Assembly (NCBI RefSeq): GCF_030525615.1 | Contig: NZ_JAUNEJ010000001.1 | Location: 62,001-126,000, forward strand | Reading direction: 5' to 3' | Length of the DNA stretch: 64,000 nucleotides | DNA from: Cutibacterium sp. | Lineage (GTDB): Bacteria; Actinomycetota; Actinomycetes; Propionibacteriales; Propionibacteriaceae | Shown: positions 54,760-64,000 of the stretch, piece by piece | Numbering within the stretch: position 1 is the stretch's first letter | Layout of the letters: every line of letters begins with the position of its first letter | Program-made: the position numbers and the translations under genes | Notes under the pieces: model-generated | The model's database searches: none | The model's input: the letters and a program-made list of their open reading frames with translations, nothing else | What the model was told of the DNA's origin: nothing

Positions 54760-55058
54760 CATTCACCGTCTAGACGACTTTAGGGTCTCCAGGGTTCATT
54801 TCTTTCGTTCTGATCTGGCCACGGTTACGTGCCGTGATGAAGTCGGCATTGAATTCGCGGATCAACTCGGTGACATCCCGCCCACCAGACTGGAACAGAC
54901 TTACTACGCTGGCCACACCCAGCCCCAGAAAGAACTGGAACTGTCACACCATTTAGTCCTCGGACTCACCGGGGCGATTCATAGAGCCGGCTTAAACGAG
55001 CTTATGCCATGAATGAGGGGCGTAACGCCACATTGAAGCATGATGCAATTATCGGTGA

Positions 55059-55147
55059 GTCCTACCGGGACAAGCGGGGGATTAGATATTTGACCATATG
55101 TGCCCCATGCATAGGCGGCGTCCTACCGGGACAAGCGGGGGATTAGA
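55059..55147. repeat. Two copies of a 28-bp repeat, 61-bp period
   Basis: GTCCTACCGGGACAAGCGGG then GGATTAGA occurs at 55059-55086 and 55120-55147. The spacing resembles a type I-E CRISPR unit, but there are only two copies, no internal palindrome and no cas gene, and both copies read as SYRDKRGIR in a plus-strand frame. Confidence 0.9.
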
Positions 55148-55522
55148 GTCTCAGAGGGTGTCGCTGGGGTTGTATCCAACTGGAAGCGTATTCATGGCTA
55201 CCTTCGCAAACAGCGCTACTGGGTGCCCCCTATGCCGTCATGTGGAGATCGAGTTCGGAAGAAGAAAAACGTCACGGTTTTCGACTTGACGCGGGCGAAC
55301 GCACCCAGAAGATGAACCAGTTGCAGGATCAGGCCACCGGCACTCACCCGTGGTGTACAAGGCCGCATCGGATTTTAGACCCGAAATGTGGGTTGACGGA
55401 GCACGTTACGGCCTCAAGAATGAGTCACCCCGCATACCATTCTTTAAGAATGAAGACGGGGTGAGTGTTGTAGGCGGGCTCGTAAGAGACGCGAGGTCAG
55501 TTGCGTAAAACCCCACCTCGCC

Positions 55523-56944
55523 TCAGATGTCGTAATACAGGTCGAACTCATAGGGATGAGGACGTTGCTGGAGAGCAGCCAGGTCCTCACGTTTGAGCTC
55601 AATCCAGGTTTCAATGAGATCTGGAGTGAACACGTCACCGGCAAGCAGGTAGTCGTGATCGGCCTCGAGACTGTCGAGGACGGCACCGAGGTCGCCTGGG
55701 ACGTGATCCATGGCGGCGTGTTCCTCCGGGGGCAGTTCGTAGATGTCCTTGTCGACCGGAGCTGGCGGCTCGATCTTGTTCTGGATGCCATCTATCCCGG
55801 CGAGCAGCAGGGCCGCGAAGGCCATGTACGGGTTGGCCGAGGGGTCCGGGCAACGGAACTCAACACGCTTGGCCTTCGGGTTCGGGCCGGTGATCGGGAT
55901 ACGCATACAGGCGGAGCGGTTGCGCTGGGAGTACACCAGGTTGACCGGGGCTTCGAAGCCTGGAACGAGACGGTGGTAGGAGTTGGCCGACGGGTTGGTG
56001 AAGGCCAGCAGCGACGGCGCATGTTTGAGAATGCCGCCGATGTAGTAACGAGCCATGTCGGACAGCTGTGCGTAGCCAGACTCGTCGAAGAAGAGGGGCT
56101 CGCCGTTCTGCCAGATCGAGGAGTGTACGTGCATACCTGAACCGTTGTCACCAAAGATCGGCTTTGGCATGAACGTTGCCGTCTTACCGTGCTGCCAAGC
56201 GACATTCTTGACGATGTATTTGAACTTCATGACGTCGTCAGCCGCGTGGGTCAGCGTGTTGAAACGCCAGTTGATCTCAGCCTGCCCAGCGGTGCCGACC
56301 TCGTGGTGGGCGCGCTCGACCTTCATGCCGAGTCCCTCCATGATGGTGACGATCTCGTCACGCAGATCACCAAAGTGGTCGGTAGGGGCCACCGGGAAAT
56401 AACCGCCCTTGTACTTCACCTTGTAGCCACGGTTGCCGCCGTCCTCGACACGTCCGGTGTTCCAAGCACCGGCCTCGGAGTCAATGGAGTAGTACGAGGT
56501 GTTCTGGCGAGTGTCATAGCGGATGTCGTCGAACACGTAGAACTCAGCCTCGGGGGCGAAGAAGGCAGTGTCGCCGATACCAGTGGAGGCGAGGTAGGCC
56601 TCAGCCTTGCGCGCGATGTTGCGCGGGTCCCGGCTGTAGGCTTCCTTAGTGATGGGGTCGTGGACGTTGAAGTTCACGATGAGCGTTTTGTGCTCGCGGA
56701 ACGGGTCGACCCAGGCGGTCGTCGGATCGGGCAGCAGAGCCATGTCCGATTCGTTGATCTTCTGGAAGCCCCGGATAGAGGACCCGTCGAAGGCCAGACC
56801 GTTCTCGTACTGGTCCTTGTCGAATTCTCGGGCGGGAACGGTGAAGTGTTGCATGATGCCGATGAGGTCACAGAAGCGGACATCGATCATCTCGACGCCT
56901 TCCTTCTTGACATAGGCGAGCAAATCGTCGGGGCCTTCGAACAT
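55523..56944 (-). CDS. glnA1: Glutamine synthetase type I
   Basis: Main ammonia-assimilating enzyme, 473 residues. [21 protein letters not shown] N-terminus, [47 protein letters not shown] and NRSACMRIP are all classical. The adenylylation tyrosine is Tyr402 in DIYELPPEE, so it is a substrate for GlnE encoded 8 kb away. GGAGGAAAG directly before the ATG at 56944 is a strong ribosome site. Confidence 0.97.
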   Translation of the reverse strand: MFEGPDDLLAYVKKEGVEMIDVRFCDLIGIMQHFTVPAREFDKDQYENGLAFDGSSIRGFQKINESDMALLPDPTTAWVDPFREHKTLIVNFNVHDPITKEAYSRDPRNIARKAEAYLASTGIGDTAFFAPEAEFYVFDDIRYDTRQNTSYYSIDSEAGAWNTGRVEDGGNRGYKVKYKGGYFPVAPTDHFGDLRDEIVTIMEGLGMKVERAHHEVGTAGQAEINWRFNTLTHAADDVMKFKYIVKNVAWQHGKTATFMPKPIFGDNGSGMHVHSSIWQNGEPLFFDESGYAQLSDMARYYIGGILKHAPSLLAFTNPSANSYHRLVPGFEAPVNLVYSQRNRSACMRIPITGPNPKAKRVEFRCPDPSANPYMAFAALLLAGIDGIQNKIEPPAPVDKDIYELPPEEHAAMDHVPGDLGAVLDSLEADHDYLLAGDVFTPDLIETWIELKREDLAALQQRPHPYEFDLYYDI

Positions 56945-57055
56945 CTTTCCTCCATCAACACGGCTGGTGACATTTTACGGTATTTCGTACAAGTTGCTCA
57001 GCCGTCACCGTTGTGTTTCGAGCATGTAACAGGTGCTGCCGGTAGGATTCACCGA

Positions 57056-57478
57056 GTGAGTGAAACCGGGGCAGCGCCAGGGGCCTCAATCGGTCTGCCC
57101 GCGCACGGGTGCGGATCTCTGGCGAGCTGGGGTAAACGTATCGGTGCTCTCATCCTCGACTGGGGAGCTTCCATGGTGGTGGCCAGCGCTGTGTTCGGGC
57201 CAGCCGTGATTCGCAGTGGAGGGTGGCAGATGTGGATGCCGATGGCGGTGTTTTTCGTCGAGTCGGTGCTGTTCACTGCCCTGGCAGGTGGGTCCTTCGG
57301 CCAGATCGTCGCTCGGGTGGCCGTCGTTCGTCTCGATGATCTCGGTCCTATCGGTTGGTGGCGAGCAATCGTCCGTACAGCGATGAAATGCCTCGTCATT
57401 CCCGCCCTTGTCATCGGGGCAGAAAGAAGAGGTCTTGATGACCTCGTACTCGGCACTGTCGTCGTCAATCGCAAGTGA
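57056..57478 (+). CDS. RDD family membrane protein
   Basis: A 140-residue protein with about three helices and the RDD features (WGKRIGALILDWGAS with Arg and Asp, and a C-terminal RGLDDLVLGTVVV). The GTG at 57056 has AGGA eight bases before it. RDD genes beside glnA1 occur in mycobacteria too. A long open frame to the left is antisense to glnA1 and was not used. Its stop overlaps the glycosyltransferase start. Confidence 0.88.
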   Translation: MSETGAAPGASIGLPAHGCGSLASWGKRIGALILDWGASMVVASAVFGPAVIRSGGWQMWMPMAVFFVESVLFTALAGGSFGQIVARVAVVRLDDLGPIGWWRAIVRTAMKCLVIPALVIGAERRGLDDLVLGTVVVNRK

Positions 57479-58599
57479 GTGATATGCGCGTCATGGTGTT
57501 GTCTCGGGGAATCCCGAGTCCGGAAGCTCCACTGCGGGGAATTTTTGAGTATGACCAGGCGGTAGCGCTGCGCCAGCGGGGTCATGAGGTCGTGCTGGCT
57601 GTCCTTGACGCGCGTTCAGTTCGACATCGCCGAAAGTTCGGCATTCGGGTCGACCCTGTTGCGCACCGGTGTGACGACATCACCGTTGTGCGGTTGGATG
57701 TTCCGTTGGGGGTTGTTTTTCCACGAATAGATCATTGCGTCTGTGCCTGGGCGGCACGACGACTTCATCGGACCGTGGCCTCGGAGTGGGGGATACCTGA
57801 CGTTGTTCATGCCCATTTCGCGCGATTTGCAGCCGCTGCGGCCCGGGCTGGTCTTCCTGAGCCACTGGTGTGGACCGAGCACGATTCCCACTGTGCCAAT
57901 CCGGACCGACGTCTGATTGAGGACATCTCCGTTGCCGGGGGTAGGGCTGATGTCGTCATCAGCGTCTCCGAGACTCTGAGATCGCGGCTGGCACGCTATG
58001 GGATCGCCTCGACGGTGATTCCCAACATCGTCGACGTGGAGCTGTTCAATCAGCCGGCCCGCCGCCATAAGGGAACGGTGGTGGTCAGCGTAGCCACCCT
58101 CAATCCAGGTAAAGGGATGGTTGAGCTGGCCCATGCCATCGAGCACGTGCCCGGAGTTCAGCTGCGCGTCATCGGGGACGGCCCGCAGCGAGGAGCGCTG
58201 GAGGCCCTCGCCGCCGACAATCCGAATAGCATCGTCTTACTGGGTACCCAGCCGCGCGAACGTATTGCCGAAGAGCTTGCGGGTGCCGACGCCTTCGCCT
58301 TGGCTTCTCATTCAGAGACTTTCGGGGTGGCGTGCGCCGAGGCGTTGGCAGCAGGCCTCCCAGTTCTGACGACAGCTTGCGGAGGCCCGCAGGAATTCAT
58401 CGACGACGACAACGGGGTGGTTGTTCCGGTGGGAGATATTGAGGCATTGGCAGACGGCTTGAGGCGGGTCCTCGAGCGGTCATGGGACCGTGAAGAAATC
58501 GCATGGCAAGCCCGCTCTCGATTTGCGGCCGGCCCTGTCGTCGATCAAGTAGAGGCGGTATATCGGCAGGCGATTGCCAACTATGTGACGACCGGTTGA
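57475..58599 (+). CDS. Glycosyltransferase family 4 protein
   Basis: A 374-residue GT4 enzyme. N-terminal acceptor domain (VMVLSRGIPSPEAPLRGIFE), then the donor domain with VSVATLNPGKGM, VIGDGPQRGALE, and the ExxxxxxxE motif in SETFGVACAEAL. The start overlaps the RDD stop (GTG at 57475; ATG at 57484 is also possible). Likely acts on a cell-envelope glycolipid or polysaccharide; donor and acceptor unknown. Confidence 0.88.
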   Translation: MSDMRVMVLSRGIPSPEAPLRGIFEYDQAVALRQRGHEVVLAVLDARSVRHRRKFGIRVDPVAHRCDDITVVRLDVPLGVVFPRIDHCVCAWAARRLHRTVASEWGIPDVVHAHFARFAAAAARAGLPEPLVWTEHDSHCANPDRRLIEDISVAGGRADVVISVSETLRSRLARYGIASTVIPNIVDVELFNQPARRHKGTVVVSVATLNPGKGMVELAHAIEHVPGVQLRVIGDGPQRGALEALAADNPNSIVLLGTQPRERIAEELAGADAFALASHSETFGVACAEALAAGLPVLTTACGGPQEFIDDDNGVVVPVGDIEALADGLRRVLERSWDREEIAWQARSRFAAGPVVDQVEAVYRQAIANYVTTG

Positions 58600-58623
58600 G
58601 CCTGGGGTGGAAGACTAGCAGGT

Positions 58624-59232
58624 ATGGATATGACCGCATGGATGGCGAGCGTCAACGGCGTCATCGCGGCCAATGCCTCCCATCCCTGGGTCGTTGCGGC
58701 GTTGTGGGGCCTGTGCGTCATCGACGGGTTCTTCCCACCAGTACCCAGCGAATCCCTCGTTGTCGCTCTAGCAGCTGTCGGCCACCCGCCGTGGTGGCTT
58801 ATCATTCCGGCAGCAGCTTTTGGTGCCATGTGTGGAGACAACATCGCATATTGGATTGGGCGTCATCTCGGCGAAACCAAGTTCTTCACGGGTGGGCCGA
58901 AACGGCAGAAGACCGTCAACTGGGCCACCCACCAGCTGCGGGTGCGTGGGCCGCTGTGCATTTTGGTTGCCCGTTACATCCCCGGTGGACGTGTCATCGT
59001 CAATGCGATGGCAGGGGCGACCCGCTTTTCGTATCGCGTCTTTCTCCCTGTCGACGCTCTGGCAGGGGTTCTGTGGGCGGGCTATGCCACCGCAATTGGT
59101 GCCGGAGCAGCCAATTTCCTCGGTAGCAACCATATTCTCGCGGCGATGGTCGGGATTATCGGTGCGATTGTCATCGGCGTCATCCTTGACCAGATTCTGC
59201 GTCGAGTCATGCCCGCCCCGAGGAACGAGTGA
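58624..59232 (+). CDS. DedA family membrane protein
   Basis: A 202-residue protein with about five helices. The family motifs are visible: DGFFPPVPSES near residue 38, GDNIAYWIGR, and RYIPGGRVIVNAMAGATRFSY. DedA proteins are proposed lipid scramblases (undecaprenyl phosphate or phosphatidylethanolamine). ATG at 58624. Confidence 0.9.
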   Translation: MDMTAWMASVNGVIAANASHPWVVAALWGLCVIDGFFPPVPSESLVVALAAVGHPPWWLIIPAAAFGAMCGDNIAYWIGRHLGETKFFTGGPKRQKTVNWATHQLRVRGPLCILVARYIPGGRVIVNAMAGATRFSYRVFLPVDALAGVLWAGYATAIGAGAANFLGSNHILAAMVGIIGAIVIGVILDQILRRVMPAPRNE

Positions 59233-59243
59233 GCGAAACGGGA

Positions 59244-59275
59244 ACGACGCTCCCAGCAAGTACCGGGAGCGTCGT
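59244..59275. terminator. Hairpin between convergent dedA and PTS IIC genes
   Basis: Eleven-base perfect stem ACGACGCTCCC with GGGAGCGTCGT and a ten-base loop; symmetric, so usable by both strands. Confidence 0.75.
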
Positions 59276-59298
59276 CACGAAGAGGGGAGGGTAGGGGA

Positions 59299-60690
<1,392 letters not shown>

Positions 60691-60757
60691 GGAGTTCCTC
60701 CGCAGTGAGTTCTCATATCCGAAGCCATGCACGTTTCGGCTTCAGGTGGCCCGTGGG

Positions 60758-60771
60758 GTGGTATGGACCAC
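60758..60771. promoter_or_regulatory. dre-like operator upstream of PTS IIC and the GntR gene
   Basis: GTGGTATGGACCAC has perfect five-base arms and resembles the DasR-responsive element AGTGGTCTAGACCACT. It lies in the divergent region, where the adjacent GntR protein could act on both directions. Confidence 0.6.
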
Positions 60772-60896
60772 TTGCTGAATTACAGACCACCGGGGGCACC
60801 GTGTCAAGAGTTCGCGCGAAAATAGTGGAGTGATTGTTTTAACAGACTTCTACCCCCAACCGGGAATCGACTCTGCACCCGGGGCATAATTCACGC

Positions 60897-61622
60897 ATGA
60901 AGTACGTGACCGTGCGGGATTATCTCGTCGAGCTCATCGACACTCGCCTGTCGGTCGGGGATGTCGTTCCCAGTGAACGTGAGCTTGCTGAGCGGTTCGG
61001 AGTGTCACGCATGACGGTCCGCCAGGCGGTGGATTCGTTGGTCAGTAGTGGCCGGTTGGAACGTCGTCGGGGGAGCGGAACTTATGTTCGGGCTCCGAAA
61101 GTTGACGTGCAGTCACGGATCTCGTCATTCAGCGAGGAGATGCGCCAACGCGGCATGATTCCCGATACTCGGGTGGTGCGCGGAGAGGAGTTGCCGGCGA
61201 GTCCGGACGTGGCTGTCTGGCTGGGGATTGAGCCTGGTGAATCGGTCTATTTCGTGTATCGGGTACGACTTGCTGACGGGGTTCCGATGGCAGTCGAAAA
61301 AACGTGGATTTCCACGCAGGTCATGCCGGATTTGTTGGCCGATGGTGTGCCTGTGAGCATTTATGGGGCCCTCACTGCGGCTGGACTGGCTCCCACCTGG
61401 GGTGAGGACGCCATTGAGGCTGTCAGTGGTGACGCGGTGATCTGTGGTTTGTTGCACATTCCAGTGGGGTCGTCCTTGTTGGCCATCAATCGCCGTACTT
61501 ATGCCGATGATCTTGCAGTCTCCTATTCCCGGTCCTGGTACCGGGGTGATCGCTACAAACTGTGGGTGCCGATTTCCGGGCCGCGCAGGACCTTATATCC
61601 ACCTCGAGGGGGTTCGCGATGA
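60897..61622 (+). CDS. GntR/HutC-family regulator (DasR/NagR type)
   Basis: A 241-residue transcription factor. The N-terminal winged helix (VPSERELAERFGVSRMTVRQ) is followed by a UTRA ligand domain (about residues 80-235, SSFSEEMRQRGMIPDTRV). Members of this branch sense glucosamine 6-phosphate or GlcNAc 6-phosphate and control GlcNAc PTS genes. Its stop overlaps the first EIIB start by four bases, and dre-like sites lie on both sides. Confidence 0.9.
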   Translation: MKYVTVRDYLVELIDTRLSVGDVVPSERELAERFGVSRMTVRQAVDSLVSSGRLERRRGSGTYVRAPKVDVQSRISSFSEEMRQRGMIPDTRVVRGEELPASPDVAVWLGIEPGESVYFVYRVRLADGVPMAVEKTWISTQVMPDLLADGVPVSIYGALTAAGLAPTWGEDAIEAVSGDAVICGLLHIPVGSSLLAINRRTYADDLAVSYSRSWYRGDRYKLWVPISGPRRTLYPPRGGSR

Positions 61623-61867
61623 AGCGTGTTGAATACATTTTGGCGGCGCTGGGGGGAGTTGACAATGTGGTGTCTGTCGAGCCGTGTGTCACTCGGCTGC
61701 GCTGCCAGGTTCATAACTGTGAGCTGGTGGACGAACGGGCGCTGCGTCGCGCTGGCGTCTATGGGGTGACGATACAGGGTGAAAGCGTACAAGTGATTGT
61801 CGGACCTGACGCGGATCTCCTTGCCTCTGACCTGGAGGATCTGTGGGGAGAAGATCATGACCGCTAA
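61619..61867 (+). CDS. PTS subunit IIB, first copy
   Basis: An 82-residue EIIB of the glucose family. The phosphorylated cysteine is in EPCVTRLR. The rest (VEYILAALGGVDNVVSVE, RAGVYGVTIQGESVQVIVGP) aligns along its length with the second copy at 61997-62227. ATG at 61619 overlaps the regulator stop. Confidence 0.88.
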   Translation: MKRVEYILAALGGVDNVVSVEPCVTRLRCQVHNCELVDERALRRAGVYGVTIQGESVQVIVGPDADLLASDLEDLWGEDHDR

Positions 61868-61907
61868 CCGCCTCTTGACATTCAGCGGTCTCATGGAGTT
61901 CAGTGGT

Positions 61908-61923
61908 AGTTGTCTGGACCACT
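61908..61923. promoter_or_regulatory. dre-like operator upstream of the second PTS IIB gene
   Basis: AGTTGTCTGGACCACT matches 14 of 16 positions of AGTGGTCTAGACCACT, recalled for DasR-type regulators. It lies 74 bases before the IIB start and about 27 bases past a TTGACA (61875-61880). Confidence 0.65.
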
Positions 61924-61996
61924 TGAACGGTGGGTCAGTATTTGTTCGAGGATTCTCCATGGCGGAGTGCATCTCGAACCAGAACAAGGAGACAGC

Positions 61997-62227
61997 ATGA
62001 GCAAGGCAGAACAGATCCTGGCGGGCCTCGGTGGCGACGACAATATTGACGACCTTGAGGCCTGTATCACTCGGTTGCGTGTCGAGGTTAACGACCCCGA
62101 CCTTGTCGATGAGGCAGCTCTCAAGGCAGCCGGTGCATTCGGTGTCGTCCAGCAGGGAACGGCCGTCCAGGTGGTCGTCGGCCCTGAGGCTGACACCATC
62201 GCCGAGGACATTGAGGACCTGCGCTGA
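61997..62227 (+). CDS. PTS subunit IIB, second copy
   Basis: A 76-residue EIIB, phospho-cysteine in EACITRLR. AAGGAGA lies just before the ATG at 61997. Its stop overlaps the IIA start by one base, and a dre-like operator stands upstream, so IIB and IIA form a separately controlled pair. Compared with the first copy, the spacing of motifs is the same but many residues differ. Confidence 0.92.
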   Translation: MSKAEQILAGLGGDDNIDDLEACITRLRVEVNDPDLVDEAALKAAGAFGVVQQGTAVQVVVGPEADTIAEDIEDLR

Positions 62228-62679
62228 TGATTTCCATCCTTTCCCCCCTCAACGGCACGGTGATGACGTTGTCCGAGGTCCCCGATCCGGTGTTCGCTCA
62301 AGGATTGGTGGGTCCCGGTCTGGCGCTCCAGCCCTCTGGCGACGGTGAGGTCACGGCAGTGGCCCCGGTGGCAGGTCGGATTGTCAAGCTTCACCCGCAC
62401 GCCTTCGTTATTCAGGCGGACGGTGTCGGCGTACTGGTGCATCTCGGTATCGACACTGTCCAGTTGGAGGGGGAGGGATTCACCCTCCTTGCCGAGGAAG
62501 GAGCGGAGGTTTCCGCCGGAGACGGGCTCGTCAGGTGGAACCCTGCTCGCATTGTTGAGGGTGGCCGTAGCGCAGTCTGCCCGATCATTATCCTCGATAC
62601 TGCCCCTGACAACCTGGGCAATATCACCGCTGCTGGCCAGTCGGTGAATAGTGGTGACCAATTGTTCACGGTGGCGTGA
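62227..62679 (+). CDS. PTS subunit IIA (glucose/GlcNAc type)
   Basis: A 150-residue EIIA-Glc family phosphocarrier. VTAVAPVAGRIVKLHPHAF and VLVHLGIDTVQLEG hold the two active-site histidines (phosphorylated His in VHLGIDT). It passes phosphate from HPr to the IIB proteins. Translationally linked to the upstream IIB. Confidence 0.93.
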   Translation: MISILSPLNGTVMTLSEVPDPVFAQGLVGPGLALQPSGDGEVTAVAPVAGRIVKLHPHAFVIQADGVGVLVHLGIDTVQLEGEGFTLLAEEGAEVSAGDGLVRWNPARIVEGGRSAVCPIIILDTAPDNLGNITAAGQSVNSGDQLFTVA

Positions 62680-63069
62680 TCTTGCGGATAGGGCGGGCCG
62701 GATGACGACCCGCCCTCCGGGACATATCGGACCCTCCTCGCTGGCGAGGACGGCCAATTCAGACGGTCACCCCCACCTCGACTTCTACGCCTACGACGAG
62801 AACGTCAACCCCGGCTCCTACGTCTCCGGCTGCACGTGGAACGAGTACACGTGGATCGAGCATAACCGACGATCATGGCCGTCCGGGGTATCCGGCAGCT
62901 AGCTCGTCGCAAGGGTTGCCTCTGGTGTCGCCGAGAACGGGAGCTTGATTGGCTTCGCCACATCTCGCGGACACTCGTTGATCGGACGGGTGTCCGCGAG
63001 GTGCTCTCGGATGTGCATGATGAAAGACTCTGCATGATGAAAGAGCAGCTATCTGGCGATGGATTGACG
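62680..63069. other. Intergenic region with a coding fossil
   Basis: No intact gene. Between about 62755 and 62884 the plus strand reads as typical high-GC coding sequence (HLDFYAYDENVNPGSYVSGC) with C or G in nearly every third position, but the frame has no start and ends at 62902. It is probably a gene fragment; the family is not recognised. Confidence 0.5.
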
Positions 63070-64000
63070 TCAAGAAGCGCGAGAGCGCGAAGGCAATGCC
63101 CGTGATGACATACTCGACTCCGGTCGGCGAAAACTCAGAACCAACACGATAAGGGTGGCGACGCCGACAAGTACGTACGCGTCGGTGAGGATCTTTTGCC
63201 ACCATGACGCCGCAAGTTCCCGGTTATGACCGGCAGGGAACCACCACACCATCCAGGTCAAGGTGGCGAAGGCCCAGATCAGCGCGAGAGCTTGTCGGCT
63301 CCGGCGTCGATCCGCCAGTCCTGCGACGATGAGCAGGGCCGCCCACACCCAGTGATGAGACCATGACACCGGGCTCACCAGGCATCCACAAAGCCCTGCG
63401 CACAGCAGAGACCACACCCGATCGGCTCCGCCCTGTTGCCACAGCCGACGTGAGGCAATCCCGGCGAGTATGCAGCAGAGGGCGATGAGAACGAGCCAGA
63501 CCAGCCTCAGCTCTCCGTGCCCGAGCCGTAACAGCATTCCTGACAAGGATTGGTTACCGGCCCAGGTGAGCCCGCCCAACCGCTTCGGGGTGAGCATGTA
63601 ATGGGTCCAGTACTGCCACGAAGCCGTCGGCGCGATGACGAATCCGACAGCGATCGTCGCCACGCCAGCTACAGCGGCTCGAAGCGCGGCCTTGAACTGG
63701 CCGGTGACGAGGTACCAGATGGCGAAGATTCCTGGGGTGAGTTTGAACCCGGTGGCCACACCAACGCCGATACCGCGCCACGAGTGGGGAAGGACAAAGA
63801 CGTCAAGGACGATGAGGAGGGCCAACTGAATGTTGACCTGGCCGTAGGCGAAGCACTTCCCGACTGGTTCACCAGTGGCCACGATCGCAGCCAGAACAGC
63901 CGTCAGAATGCCCAACGGTCGACGTCCGCAGCGTCGTCGCACCACTGCGATCATGACGACAAGGGCAATCGCGCTGACGGCATAGTGAAGGATCGCCGCT
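63070..64000 (-). CDS. GT87-type mannosyltransferase, partial at right edge
   Basis: The C-terminal 310 residues of a polytopic membrane glycosyltransferase (DUF2029/GT87, polyprenyl-phosphomannose-dependent alpha-1,2-mannosyltransferases). Many hydrophobic helices, the FAYGQVNIQLALL segment and NQSLSGMLLR are typical. The frame stays open through the window edge (AILHYAVSAIALVV before the internal ATG at 63954), so the true start lies outside. Probably adds mannose to envelope lipoglycans. Confidence 0.85.
   Translation of the reverse strand, partial: AAILHYAVSAIALVVMIAVVRRRCGRRPLGILTAVLAAIVATGEPVGKCFAYGQVNIQLALLIVLDVFVLPHSWRGIGVGVATGFKLTPGIFAIWYLVTGQFKAALRAAVAGVATIAVGFVIAPTASWQYWTHYMLTPKRLGGLTWAGNQSLSGMLLRLGHGELRLVWLVLIALCCILAGIASRRLWQQGGADRVWSLLCAGLCGCLVSPVSWSHHWVWAALLIVAGLADRRRSRQALALIWAFATLTWMVWWFPAGHNRELAASWWQKILTDAYVLVGVATLIVLVLSFRRPESSMSSRALPSRSRAS

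Larger units (their letters stand above)
54552..55522. other. Gene debris between the RIO kinase and glnA1
   Basis: No intact gene. It contains an 18-base tandem duplication (54724-54759), an open plus-strand frame ending at 55012 (ELELSHHLVLGLTGAIHRAG near its end) without a clear start, a 45-codon frame from 55009 that overlaps it by ATGA, and a 28-base duplication. None of these translations resembles a family I know. Confidence 0.5.

Noticed and set aside
55059..55147. CRISPR-like unit (28-base repeat, 33-base spacer)
   Set aside because: Only two copies, no dyad symmetry, no cas genes, and both copies read in a protein frame.
56189..57055. Long open frame antisense to glnA1 joined to the RDD gene
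   Set aside because: It is the complement of a strongly conserved gene; the RDD protein has its own start at 57056.
62780..62885. Start of a serine recombinase on the minus strand (MIVGYARST)
   Set aside because: Only nine residues resemble resolvases; the following residues do not, and the plus strand has coding character here.

Overview
The window reads as chromosomal DNA of a skin propionibacterium, most likely Cutibacterium acnes or a close relative. The reasons are moderately high GC with mostly actinobacterial gene families, the group typical of actinobacterial nitrogen control (glnE, glnA2, glnA1 and an RDD protein), a DasR-type GntR regulator, an actinobacterial type A RNase P RNA, DUF3117 and DUF2510 proteins, and a poly-G tract of the kind known from phase-variable loci in this species. 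The species name is inferred from gene content; no alignment was run.

Left part (1-15 kb): L-fucose utilisation (fucK, fucI) behind a LacI-type operator; a Zn/Mn ABC importer (permease, ATPase, lipoprotein) with a candidate Zur box; a cysteine hydrolase overlapping an NCS1 permease; a divergent pair of polyol dehydrogenase and DhaK-DhaL kinase; and the proton-translocating transhydrogenase pntAB. From 15.3 to 19.4 kb lies accessory DNA: a membrane protein behind a promoter whose spacer contains 11 G, a Fic enzyme flanked by a 28-bp direct repeat, an ISL3 transposase relic, and a secreted Cys/Gly-rich protein that resembles a bacteriocin precursor and appears frameshifted in its signal peptide.

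Middle (19.4-51.5 kb): mostly core genes. These include diaminopimelate synthesis (dapC with a ferredoxin, dapD, dapE, dapA), an ABC exporter, glycogen synthesis (glgA and glgC, divergent), tatB, an Mrp-type Fe-S carrier, an MgtE-N/CBS protein with a DUF1003 partner, a CtaA-like haem protein, aminopeptidase P, a zinc-ribbon protein, rnpB, methionine aminopeptidase, glnA2, glnE, a ThrE-type exporter and a Nif3 protein. Insertions interrupt this backbone: an AT-rich aspartate/glutamate racemase gene beside a second ISL3 relic, and a collapsed cstA.

Right part (51.5-64 kb): an AT-rich cassette (short upstream frame, MFS transporter, RIO kinase) lies between decayed transposase DNA and unrecognised gene debris with short duplications. 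Then follow glnA1, an RDD protein, a glycosyltransferase, a DedA protein and an N-acetylglucosamine/glucose PTS (separate IIC, two IIB paralogues, IIA) with its GntR regulator and two dre-like operators. The window closes inside a GT87 mannosyltransferase gene that runs off the right edge.

How the genes work together: GlnE is expected to adenylylate GlnA1, which keeps the target tyrosine, but not GlnA2, which lacks it. DapC, DapD, DapE and DapA supply diaminopimelate for lysine and peptidoglycan. GlgC feeds GlgA. FucI and FucK act in sequence on fucose. The PTS and GntR form a sugar-sensing regulon. No tRNA, intact insertion sequence, convincing CRISPR array or complete prophage was seen.
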